From: an uncultured Caulobacteraceae bacterium
GTDB taxonomy: Bacteria; Pseudomonadota; Alphaproteobacteria; Caulobacterales; TH1-2
Reading direction: 5' to 3'
Assembly (NCBI GenBank): GCA_937967425.1
Contig: CALBST010000289.1
Location: forward strand, 1-7,167
DNA length: 7,167 nucleotides
The position numbers and the translations under genes are program-made. The notes beneath the pieces were generated by a model. It searched no databases and was not told the DNA's origin. It worked only from the letters and a program-made list of their open reading frames with translations. Positions 1 to 6,112 of the stretch are shown in pieces (within the stretch, counting starts at the first letter, position 1; every line of letters starts with the position of its first letter).

Positions 1-500
1 ACGTCCGCCGCGTCCATCTGACCATCCAGATCACGCACGGACACCCCGGTGAGCGCCTCGGCTTCGGGCGCGTTCGGCGTGACCAACGCCGCCACCGGCA
101 TCAGCTCGTCGCGGATCACAGCGATCGCGTCCTCCTCCAGAAGCGAGGCGCCGCCCTTGGCGATCATCACCGGATCAAGAATGACCGGCGCGCCATCGCC
201 CACTGCGTACCAAGCGTCCATCACCGCCCGCACATGATCGGCCGAGCCCATCATGCCGATCTTCCAGGTATCGGCGCCGAGATCGCTCATCACCGCTTCG
301 ATCTGCGCGCGCACAGTTTCGGGCGGAATGGCGTGAACGCCGGTGACGCCAAGCGTGTTCTGCACAGTGACAGCGGTGACCGCCGTCATCGCGAAGCCGC
401 CGAGCGCGCTCACGGTCTTAATGTCAGCCTGGATGCCCGCGCCGCCACCGGAATCTGAACCGGCAATAATGAGGACGCGGCCTTTGGGTTTGGAACTCAT
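1..500 (-). CDS. thiD: Hydroxymethylpyrimidine/phosphomethylpyrimidine kinase, C-terminus cut by window edge
   Basis: Cytosolic ribokinase-fold kinase of thiamin synthesis. The family phosphorylates 4-amino-5-hydroxymethyl-2-methylpyrimidine and then its monophosphate to the diphosphate used by ThiE. About 166 residues are present of a usual ~265; the reading frame is still open at base 1. Visible family blocks are [17 protein letters not shown] (residues 13-29, substrate-binding start), TAVTVQNT (42-49), KIGMMGS (80-86), [15 protein letters not shown] (107-121) and [14 protein letters not shown] (139-152). The ATP-site anion hole and catalytic Cys/Asp region expected near residue 210 lies outside the window. 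The ATG at 500 begins [17 protein letters not shown], the usual ThiD beginning; a GGAG lies only 3 bases upstream, so the ribosome site is tight. It sits 14 bp downstream of folP on the same strand, so co-transcription is likely. A sister kinase such as PdxK is less likely given the [13 protein letters not shown] block. Confidence 0.93.
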   Translation of the reverse strand, partial: MSSKPKGRVLIIAGSDSGGGAGIQADIKTVSALGGFAMTAVTAVTVQNTLGVTGVHAIPPETVRAQIEAVMSDLGADTWKIGMMGSADHVRAVMDAWYAVGDGAPVILDPVMIAKGGASLLEEDAIAVIRDELMPVAALVTPNAPEAEALTGVSVRDLDGQMDAAD

Positions 501-514
501 GCGCTCCAAATAGG

Positions 515-1339
515 CTAACGCTGGCTGGCTCGCCACACCTTCAACGCCTGCACGGTCTCGGCCACGTCGTGGACGCGCACCATGTCCGCGCCGTTTTGCG
601 CCGCCAGGAGCGCCGCGGCGATCGAGCCGCCGAGGCGATCCTTGCCGGCATCCTTCGCGCGCTCGTCGATGGCGGCGATGAAGCGCTTGCGCGAAGCGCC
701 TATGAGGACGGGGCGCCCGGTCTCTTCCCGGATGCGGCCGACATTATTGAGCAGCGCCAGATTGTGATCGAGCGTCTTGCCGAAGCCGACGCCGGGATCA
801 ACCCAGATATCCTCGACTCCCTTCGCTTCGGCCGCCGCCACCCGCGCTTTCAGGAAGGCGATCACTTCGGCGACGACATCGCCGTAGCGCGGATCGTTCT
901 GCATCGTGCGGGGCTCGCCCTGCATGTGCATGAGGATAACCGGCCGGCGCAAAGCCGCGGCGGTTTCGAGCGCGCCGGGCGACTGCAGCGCCGCAACGTC
1001 ATTCCAGATCGATGCGCCGGCTTGCAACGCCGCCACCGCCACCGACGCCTTCATTGTGTCGATGGAGATCGGCGCCTTGGTCGCGGCGCGGAGCGCGGCG
1101 ATCACCGGCACCACCCGGGCGATTTCCTGGCCTTCCTCCACCGGAGCGGCGCCCGGGCGCGTGGACTCGCCGCCGATGTCGATGATGTCAGCTCCCGCTT
1201 CCAGCATCGCCAGCGCGTGCGGAGCTGCTGCGCCCTCGTGAGCGCCCCCATCGGAAAAGGAATCCGGCGTGACGTTCAGCACGCCCATGACGTATGGGCC
1301 GCCCGCGATCTTCGGCGGCGGCATAATGAATTGGCTCAT
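515..1339 (-). CDS. folP: Dihydropteroate synthase
   Basis: Cytosolic TIM-barrel enzyme of folate synthesis. It joins p-aminobenzoate to 7,8-dihydropterin pyrophosphate to give dihydropteroate and is the sulfonamide target. The 274-residue product has the usual family length and all signature blocks in order: MGVLNVTPDSFSDGG (residues 18-32, signature 1 with the pyrophosphate-binding Asn22), DIIDIGGESTRPGA (signature 2), PISIDTMK, IWNDV, VILMHMQGEPRTMQ, IWVDPGVGFGKT, PVLIGASRKRFI (the substrate-binding S-R-K), and a C-terminal MVRVHDVAETVQAL helix with the conserved R-x-H-D. I chose the ATG at 1339 (MSQFIMPPPKIAGG), since it places the first signature at the usual distance. The frame stays open to an ATG at 1417, but the extra 26 residues do not look like the family. 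No clear Shine-Dalgarno is visible at 1339, and a second ATG at 1324 is possible. thiD follows 14 bp downstream. Confidence 0.95.
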   Translation of the reverse strand: MSQFIMPPPKIAGGPYVMGVLNVTPDSFSDGGAHEGAAAPHALAMLEAGADIIDIGGESTRPGAAPVEEGQEIARVVPVIAALRAATKAPISIDTMKASVAVAALQAGASIWNDVAALQSPGALETAAALRRPVILMHMQGEPRTMQNDPRYGDVVAEVIAFLKARVAAAEAKGVEDIWVDPGVGFGKTLDHNLALLNNVGRIREETGRPVLIGASRKRFIAAIDERAKDAGKDRLGGSIAAALLAAQNGADMVRVHDVAETVQALKVWRASQR

Positions 1340-1398
1340 GGTCCGCGCGGATGGCAGGGGCCGGTACTCCAAGCAAGCTTGATGCGCAGTTGGCGACC

Positions 1399-1417
1399 GT
1401 GCGCACATGTCGCGCAC
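1399..1417. repeat. Inverted repeat in folP/Nudix divergent spacer
   Basis: GTGCGC, a 7-base spacer and GCGCAC form a perfect 6-bp inverted repeat in the 167-bp region between the divergent folP and Nudix genes. The spacer contains the palindrome ACATGT. This could be an operator for either gene or chance in GC-rich DNA; I see no convincing -35/-10 pair beside it. The rest of 1340-1506 shows no other feature I can support. Confidence 0.3.
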
Positions 1418-1506
1418 ACAAAAGCGCGATATGGCTCAGATCAAAGACTTGAGCGGCGGCGGACGCAATGTGAAAAGCCGCGTTCTTGCAAGGCGGCCCC
1501 ACGAAA

Positions 1507-1980
1507 ATGGACAACTGGCGGGTAAAATACGAGCGGATCATCACGCCGGTGTTTCGCACCTATTGGCGCTTCAGCCGCGGCGCGACACTCGGCGTACGCG
1601 GCGTCGCAACGAATGATGCGGGCCACGTTATGCTGATCAAGCACACCTATTTGCGCGGCTGGCACTTGCCCGGCGGAGGCGTCGAGCGCGGCGAAACCGC
1701 GCCTTTCGCCATCGCACGCGAGATGGAGGAAGAAGCGGGCATCAAGGCGATCGATACGCCAACGATCTTCGCGCTCTATTCCAACCACGCGAACTATGCG
1801 GGAGATCATATCGGACTCTACCGGATCGGCGCCTGGAAGCCGTGCCCGCCCCGCGCCAACAATGAGATTGCCGAACGCGGCTTCTTCGATCCCGCCAACC
1901 CGCCGGAAGGAACCACGCCGGCGACGCTGCGCCGCTTGGCCGAGGTGTTCAAAGGCGCGCCGGTGAGCGCGACTTGGTAG
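1507..1980 (+). CDS. Nudix hydrolase, substrate unknown
   Basis: Predicted soluble Nudix-fold pyrophosphohydrolase, a family that cleaves nucleoside diphosphates linked to another group using Mg2+ or Mn2+. A perfect Nudix box G-x5-E-x7-R-E-U-x-E-E-x-G-U runs from Gly57 to Ile79, with the metal-binding REMEEEAGI at 71-79. It is preceded by the typical strand and turn LIKHTYLRGWHLPGGGVE. The N-terminal helix containing YWRFSRGATLGVRG is shared with a family of small alphaproteobacterial Nudix proteins as I recall them; their substrate is not known to me. The 157 residues form a single-domain protein without signal peptide. I chose the ATG at 1507, with AAGG about 13 bases upstream (1490-1493); an in-frame TTG at 1486 would add seven residues. 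It is the first gene of a likely three-gene plus-strand unit, with 25 bp to the next start. A role in cleaning up damaged or toxic nucleotides is inference. Confidence 0.9.
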   Translation: MDNWRVKYERIITPVFRTYWRFSRGATLGVRGVATNDAGHVMLIKHTYLRGWHLPGGGVERGETAPFAIAREMEEEAGIKAIDTPTIFALYSNHANYAGDHIGLYRIGAWKPCPPRANNEIAERGFFDPANPPEGTTPATLRRLAEVFKGAPVSATW

Positions 1981-2005
1981 GTTGCCGGGCTATGACGCGG
2001 TCCCT

Positions 2006-2707
2006 ATGTTGCTCGCCGCACCAAAAGAGGCGCTTCCTGCGATGATGAAATGTGATGCGGCATGGCTGGGCGCGACGCTTGCGCGTCTCGATCCGCAGGA
2101 CATTTCGCCCGCGCTGAACCTCGGTTCGTCCACCAAGGCGTATCGCGAGAAGGAGCAACCCTACGTCAACGAACTGGTGTTCGGTCCGCTCGAAGCGCGC
2201 GGCGTGAAAGTGATCCACTCGGATTTGAAGGCGGCGGAAGGCGTCGATATCGCCGGTGACATCTTCAACGATGAAGACCTTGCGAAAATTCTGGCGACGA
2301 AACCAAAGTCCGTCATCTGCACGCACATGTACGAACACGTCGTCGATCGCGATGAGCTGACGCGCCGCATTCTTAAAATGATCCCCGAAGGCGGCATGTT
2401 CTTCATCACGGTGCCGTCGAGCTATCACCAGCACAATGATCCCATCGACACGATGTTCCGGCCTTCGCCCGATGAACTCGCGGCGATGTTTGCGGGGCAA
2501 GAGATCATCGATAAGCAAGAACTCATCGGCGAGACCTACTGGGTGCACATCAAGAAGCGCCCGGTCACGCTCTTCTTCCGGCACTTCCTGCGCTTCTGGT
2601 TTCCATTCCTCGGCTGGAAACAGTGGAAGCGCTCGATGCGGAAGCTCTACTGGCTCTTCAACCACTACAAAGTCGCGGCCATCGCCGGCCGCAAGGTGAC
2701 TGCCTAA
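2006..2707 (+). CDS. Class I SAM-dependent methyltransferase-like protein (Methyltransf_11 type)
   Basis: Probably a Rossmann-fold methyltransferase, acceptor unknown. In the 233-residue product, ALNLGSSTKAYRE (36-48) sits where motif I (usually LDLGcGxG) is expected. VKVIHSDLKAAEGVDIAGDIFN (67-88) supplies acidic residues Asp73, Asp81 and Asp85 for the following strands. SVICTHMYEHVVDRDEL (102-118) matches the motif with the typical E-H-V, and EGGMFFITVPSSYHQHNDP (128-146) matches the strand that follows the lipid/arginine-type 'gG.l.i.vP' turn. Motif I is degenerate: GSS replaces the GxG loop, so SAM binding is uncertain. The C-terminal ~45 residues are rich in aromatic and basic residues (LFFRHFLRFWFPFLGWKQWK region) and could form an amphipathic membrane-contacting helix. 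The start is unsure: ATG 2006, or ATG 2042 with GAGG 11 bases upstream. A TTG at 1982 would add eight residues. Its stop overlaps the gloA start in TAATG, suggesting translational coupling. Confidence 0.75.
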   Translation: MLLAAPKEALPAMMKCDAAWLGATLARLDPQDISPALNLGSSTKAYREKEQPYVNELVFGPLEARGVKVIHSDLKAAEGVDIAGDIFNDEDLAKILATKPKSVICTHMYEHVVDRDELTRRILKMIPEGGMFFITVPSSYHQHNDPIDTMFRPSPDELAAMFAGQEIIDKQELIGETYWVHIKKRPVTLFFRHFLRFWFPFLGWKQWKRSMRKLYWLFNHYKVAAIAGRKVTA

Positions 2708-3147
2708 TGCGTTATCTCCACACCATGATCCGCGTCGGCGATCTCGACGCCGCACTCGATTTCTTCTGCACCAAGCTCGGCTTGGTTGAGATGAACCGCT
2801 TCGACAATGAAGGCGGGCGTTTCACGCTGGTGTTCCTCGCTGCGCCGGATGATGTCGAACTCGCGCGCGAGCGGAAGGCGCCGATGGTCGAACTCACCTA
2901 CAATTGGGATGAGCACGAATACGGCGGCGGCCGAAATTTCGGCCACCTCGCCTATCGCGTGAAGGACATCTACGCGCTCTGTCAAAGGCTGATGGACAAC
3001 GGCGTCACCATCAACCGCCCGCCGCGCGATGGTCACATGGCGTTCGTGCGCTCGCCCGACGGCATCTCGATAGAGTTGTTGCAGGAGGGCGATCGCCTGC
3101 CGCCGCAGGAGCCGTGGGCTTCGATGCCAAACACCGGCGCCTGGTAA
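2707..3147 (+). CDS. gloA: Lactoylglutathione lyase (glyoxalase I)
   Basis: Cytosolic metalloenzyme of the vicinal-oxygen-chelate fold. It isomerises the hemithioacetal of methylglyoxal and glutathione to S-lactoylglutathione, the first step of methylglyoxal detoxification. The 146-residue product opens MRYLHTMIRVGDLD, nearly the same as E. coli GloA. It keeps all four metal ligands of that enzyme by alignment from memory: His5, Glu62 (VELTYNW), His80 (FGHLAY) and Glu123 (ISIELLQ). Arg9 and Asn66 match substrate-binding positions. The C-terminal tail WASMPNTGAW is an extension beyond the E. coli protein that I associate with alphaproteobacterial homologues. The loop EYGGGRNFGH contains the short metal-binding-region form typical of the Ni/Co-dependent enzymes, so Ni2+ preference is expected but inferred. 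The ATG overlaps the previous gene's TAA by one base, and a hairpin terminator follows 5 bp after the stop. A glyoxalase II gene is not in the window. Confidence 0.95.
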   Translation: MRYLHTMIRVGDLDAALDFFCTKLGLVEMNRFDNEGGRFTLVFLAAPDDVELARERKAPMVELTYNWDEHEYGGGRNFGHLAYRVKDIYALCQRLMDNGVTINRPPRDGHMAFVRSPDGISIELLQEGDRLPPQEPWASMPNTGAW

Positions 3148-3152
3148 GCAAA

Positions 3153-3180
3153 AGGCCGCGCTCCTTTCGGCGCGCGGCCT
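3153..3180. terminator. Bidirectional hairpin terminator between convergent genes
   Basis: AGGCCGCGC (3153-3161) pairs perfectly with GCGCGGCCT (3172-3180) around a 10-base loop, giving a 9-bp GC-rich stem. On the minus strand it is followed by TTTTGC, a short U-run suited to ending transcription of the exported-protein gene. On the plus strand the A-run precedes the stem and no U-run follows, so termination of the gloA unit is plausible but less clear. It fills most of the 55-bp gap between the two convergent stop codons. Confidence 0.75.
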
Positions 3181-3202
3181 AGCTTGTCGTCAAGCGTTGA
3201 GC

Positions 3203-4111
3203 TTAGTTCGACGTCAGTTCCGAGACGTGCAGCACCGCTTGCGGATAATCGCCCTCCGCGTAGCTGCCGACCCAGATGTCATACTGACCAGACACAGGGT
3301 TTGCGAACGTGATCGATGGATTGAGGCCCGTGTTGCCGCCATCGTCATCACAAACCCAGTTGCCGCCGGCATCGTTGATGACCAGCGTCGTGTCAGACTC
3401 GGATTGCGCCGAGAAAATGAGCGGCAGACCAGCGTCGCCCGCGGTGAAGTTCACCCGATAGTCCGGCGCGCGCGAGATCGATCCGACACAACCAGGAATC
3501 TGATAGGCGTTGTATTCGCCGCCCGCCGTCACGGTGACCGTGTGCGGATCAGGCGTGAAACCGGAGACGAGATCGATGACGCCGTAGTTCGGGTTCAAAG
3601 TGTAGTCGGGCAGATCGGTCGGCACCGCGTCGGCGGGGCCAGCGATCTCGGAGATGAAGAGCTGCGCCGGCGCCAACTCCGAGGTCCCGAAACGGCCCAC
3701 CCAAATTTGATAACGGCCGCTGCGCGGATTTTCCCAGCTGATCACCGGATTGAGATCATCGCCGCTATCGTCGTCGCACATCCATTGCCCGTTTGGACCT
3801 CTCACGACGAGCGTTGTGTCTTCGTCAGCAACGACGCCGACATAAAGCGGATATTCGTCGCCGGCGCGATAGCGCAGCGTGAAGCTCGGCCGCTCCGCGA
3901 TGAAACCACGGCAATTGTCGCTCACCGTCGCCACATCGATTGGCCCGCCCGCATTGACAGTGACCACATGCGGATCAGGCGTGAACCCCGTTCGCAACTG
4001 AATCTGACCGAACGTGCCCTGCGCGTTCGAATTAATTCTCTGCGCATAGGCCGGCGCAGCAACAAGTGTGACCGCAGCCGCGGCGGCCAGAACGCGTCCG
4101 AGTGATGTCAT
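3203..4111 (-). CDS. Exported acidic protein with two tandem PPC-like domains
   Basis: No precise function recognised. The 302-residue product starts with a clear Sec signal peptide: basic/polar n-region MTSLGR, hydrophobic core VLAAAAAVTLVAA and a cleavage site PAYA|Q after residue 23. It should therefore be periplasmic or secreted. The mature part is two similar domains of about 115 residues, at 42-156 and 184-298, joined by a linker rich in Pro and Asp. Each begins GFTPDPH-x-VTV-x-AGG. Each has a central TTLV(V/I) strand, a W-x-CDDD motif followed by LNP-x-I-x-(W/F), then SG-(R/Q)-Y-x-IWVG, and a final strand (L-F/H-(I/V)-SE-(I/L)). The layout resembles bacterial pre-peptidase C-terminal (PPC) beta-sandwich domains, without any protease domain. 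Each domain has exactly two cysteines (67/112 and 208/254), suggesting one disulfide apiece. The ATG at 4111 has GGGG about 8 bases upstream. It lies 101 bp downstream of mutL on the same strand; whether it is transcribed separately cannot be told. Binding of Ca2+ or carbohydrate is only a guess. Confidence 0.85.
   Translation of the reverse strand: MTSLGRVLAAAAAVTLVAAPAYAQRINSNAQGTFGQIQLRTGFTPDPHVVTVNAGGPIDVATVSDNCRGFIAERPSFTLRYRAGDEYPLYVGVVADEDTTLVVRGPNGQWMCDDDSGDDLNPVISWENPRSGRYQIWVGRFGTSELAPAQLFISEIAGPADAVPTDLPDYTLNPNYGVIDLVSGFTPDPHTVTVTAGGEYNAYQIPGCVGSISRAPDYRVNFTAGDAGLPLIFSAQSESDTTLVINDAGGNWVCDDDGGNTGLNPSITFANPVSGQYDIWVGSYAEGDYPQAVLHVSELTSN
3218..3562 (-). repeat. Second PPC-like domain unit of exported protein
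   Basis: This encodes residues 184-298. It shares the start GFTPDPH-x-VTV, the WVCDDD motif and the QYDIWVG strand with the unit at 3644-3988, in phase with a period of 426 bp (142 codons). A 17-base identity persists at DNA level, at 3543-3559 versus 3969-3985. The remaining DNA has diverged, so the duplication is old. Confidence 0.8.
3644..3988 (-). repeat. First PPC-like domain unit of exported protein
   Basis: This encodes residues 42-156. It carries GFTPDPHVVTVNAGG, the Cys67/Cys112 pair, the WMCDDDSGDDLNP motif and RYQIWVG, aligned block for block with the second unit but for small length differences inside it. The aspartate cluster after Cys112 is richer here than in the second unit. 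Confidence 0.8.
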
Positions 4112-4125
4112 GTGTTTCCCCGTTG

Positions 4126-4149
4126 AGAGTGCTCTCGCGCGCGCACTCT
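4126..4149 (-). promoter_or_regulatory. Hairpin in leader of the exported-protein gene
   Basis: AGAGTGC (4126-4132) and GCACTCT (4143-4149) form a perfect 7-bp stem around a 10-base GC-rich loop. It ends about 15 bases before the start codon, just upstream of the GGGGAAA ribosome site. On the minus-strand transcript it could stabilise the leader or modulate translation, or it could be an operator-like dyad. It lacks a U-run, so a mutL terminator is unlikely. No convincing promoter is visible in 4112-4212. Confidence 0.35.
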
Positions 4150-4212
4150 TCTCCCGCGCCAACCTGAACGCAAGCTTAGACCTGGAGGAAACAAGGCAAT
4201 TTCGGGGCTTTA

Positions 4213-6078
4213 TTAGCGGCGACCGAACAGCTTCTCGATGTCCGCCAGCTTGAGCTCGACGTAGGTCGGGCGGCCATGATTGCATTGGCCGGAGAACGGC
4301 GTCGCCTCCATTTGGCGTAATAGCGAATTCATCTCATCCGCGGTGAGCCGCCGTCCGGCCCGTACCGAACCGCGGCACGCCATGGACGAGCACACCTCTT
4401 CCAGGCGTTCTTTCAGCGCATGCGCCTCCCCCAGCTCGGCGATGTCGTCGGCCAAATCCTTCAACATGCCCGCCACATCAACATGCCCAAGAAGCGCCGG
4501 CGTCTCGCGCACAAGAATGGCGCCTGGGCCGAACGGCTCTATAACGAGGCCCAGTTGTGCAAGCTCTTCCGCACGGGCCGCGATCGCCTCCGCCTCGCTC
4601 GGATCGAGTTCGACCACTTCTGGAATGAGCAAGACCTGACGGCGCACGCCGCCATTGGCGAGCATTTGCTTCATACGCTCATAAACAAGCCGCTCATGCG
4701 CCGCGTGCTGATCGACAATGACAATGCCGTCTTCGGTCTGCGCTACAATGTAGGTCTCGTGTATCTGCGCCCGCGCCGCACCGAGCGGAAAGAAACGCGC
4801 ATCTTCATCGCTGACCTGAACCGCCGGCATCATGCCGGCAATCTCCTCCAGATCTCGCGGCTCAATGCCGGCTGGAAGGTGGCGGTCCGCTTCCTCGACA
4901 CGTCCGCTAGGCATCATGAAGTCGCCGGCGGCAACGCGCTCCTCCGCCACGGCCCAAGCCTGTGCGCCGGATGGCCGCAAGAACGGCTGCGGCGCCTCAT
5001 AAGCGCGCGCGGCGCCAAGCGCCGATTGCGCCGTGGTGGTTGAGGCACGATGGCCCGCGCTCGCGAGCGCGTGCGAAATGCCGCCAACTATGAGCCCACG
5101 CACAAGCGACGCATCGCGAAAGCGCACTTCCGTCTTCGCCGGGTGCACGTTCACGTCGACCTCATCCGGCGGCAGATCGAGGAAAAGCGCAGCCACTGGA
5201 TGGCGATCGCGCGCCAACAAATCCTGATACGCCGCCCGCACCGCGCCGACGATGAGCTTATCCTTCACCGGACGGCCATTTACGAACAGATGCTGATGCT
5301 CGCGCGTACCACGATGGAAGGTGGGCAAGCCCGCGAAGCCGGAAAGCCGAACCGTGTCACGCGTCTGATCGAGGGCAATACAGTTCGGCGCGAAATCGGC
5401 GCCGAGGATCGCGGCGAGACGCGCGCGGCGGCCTTCGTTTTCCGGATCGGCCTCGGCCGGCAACCGCAACGATGTGCGGCTATCGTGTTCAAGCGAGAAC
5501 GCCACATCCGGGCGCGCCATCGCCAGCCGCTTCACGACGTCGGACACCGCCATCATCTCGGTGCGCTCGGACTTCATGAATTTGAGCCGCGCCGGTGTCG
5601 CGAAGAACAGATCGCGCACCTCGACACGCGTCCCGCTTTCGCTGAGCGCCGCCCAAGCCGCCGGCCTCACCGGATGCAGCTGCCCGCCCTCAACTTCGAT
5701 CGACCAAGTCTCGTTGACGCCGCGAGCCTTCGAGGTGATCGAAAGCCGCGCCACAGCGCCAATCGATGGCAGAGCCTCACCGCGAAACCCCATCGTATGA
5801 ATGTTCAGGAGATCGACATCGCCGCCGGCGCTGGCGGTGAGCTTCGATGTCGCGTGCCGTTCGACGGCGAGCGAAAGCTCATCGGGCGGAATGCCGCCGC
5901 CATCGTCTTCGATCGAGATAAGCCCGAGGCCGCCGCGCTCGACGCGCACGGCGATCCGCCGCGCACCCGCATCGAGCGCATTCTCGACGAGTTCCTTTAC
6001 CGCCGCGGCGGGGCGTTCGATCACCTCGCCCGCGGCGATGCGGTTCACGGCTTCGGGTGGGAGACGGCGGATAGGCAT
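4213..6078 (-). CDS. mutL: DNA mismatch repair protein MutL, endonuclease type
   Basis: ATPase that links MutS mismatch recognition to strand removal. The 621-residue product has the usual length. The N-terminal GHKL ATPase shows [12 protein letters not shown] with catalytic Glu29 and Mg-binding Asn33, DDGGGI (58-63), the ATP-lid block HATSKL with [13 protein letters not shown] (95-107), [16 protein letters not shown] and [12 protein letters not shown] with the conserved Lys315. A variable linker (about 335-430) follows. The C-terminal domain has [12 protein letters not shown] (456-467), an exact DQHA-x2-E-x4-E metal site, plus MACR (566-569), CNHGRP (599-604) and a final FGRR. These are the motifs of nicking MutL proteins, so this one should cut DNA itself rather than rely on MutH. 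QVLLIP (481-486) fits the beta-clamp-binding pattern QxxLxP. I chose the ATG at 6078 ([19 protein letters not shown]), the standard family start; the frame extends to an ATG at 6144, which would run into the divergent gene. No strong ribosome site is visible. Confidence 0.97.
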   Translation of the reverse strand: MPIRRLPPEAVNRIAAGEVIERPAAAVKELVENALDAGARRIAVRVERGGLGLISIEDDGGGIPPDELSLAVERHATSKLTASAGGDVDLLNIHTMGFRGEALPSIGAVARLSITSKARGVNETWSIEVEGGQLHPVRPAAWAALSESGTRVEVRDLFFATPARLKFMKSERTEMMAVSDVVKRLAMARPDVAFSLEHDSRTSLRLPAEADPENEGRRARLAAILGADFAPNCIALDQTRDTVRLSGFAGLPTFHRGTREHQHLFVNGRPVKDKLIVGAVRAAYQDLLARDRHPVAALFLDLPPDEVDVNVHPAKTEVRFRDASLVRGLIVGGISHALASAGHRASTTTAQSALGAARAYEAPQPFLRPSGAQAWAVAEERVAAGDFMMPSGRVEEADRHLPAGIEPRDLEEIAGMMPAVQVSDEDARFFPLGAARAQIHETYIVAQTEDGIVIVDQHAAHERLVYERMKQMLANGGVRRQVLLIPEVVELDPSEAEAIAARAEELAQLGLVIEPFGPGAILVRETPALLGHVDVAGMLKDLADDIAELGEAHALKERLEEVCSSMACRGSVRAGRRLTADEMNSLLRQMEATPFSGQCNHGRPTYVELKLADIEKLFGRR

Positions 6079-6112
6079 TGCGATTCGGGGCTCAACGCCC
6101 GAGCATAGCAGC

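Noticed and set aside
1340..1417. Longer folP start at 1417
   Set aside because: The added residues MRDMCARSPTAHQACLEY are unlike any DHPS N-terminus I know, and the shorter form already has the normal length.
569..1525. Long plus-strand open frame of about 318 codons opposite folP
   Set aside because: It is an antisense shadow of a GC-rich gene: the product is an Arg/His/Ala-rich string without motifs, and folP on the other strand has every family signature.
4029..4038. Palindrome GAATTAATTC
   Set aside because: It lies inside the coding region for RINSN of the exported protein. It has no second half for a CtrA-type TTAA-N7-TTAA site and is probably codon coincidence.
3197..4105. Plus-strand open frame of 302 codons almost exactly opposite the exported-protein gene
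   Set aside because: The minus-strand frame has a signal peptide, a ribosome site and a duplicated domain pattern. The mirror frame is Arg-rich with no recognisable domain.
5050..6108. Long plus-strand open frame opposite mutL
   Set aside because: It is the antisense of a clearly real mutL. The composition is Arg-rich and motif-free, as expected from GC-rich codon mirroring.
5801..6112. In-frame upstream extension of the LOG-family gene
   Set aside because: The extension is Ser/Arg/Pro-rich antisense of the mutL N-terminus and unrelated to the family, so the ATG at 6113 or 6203 is preferred.
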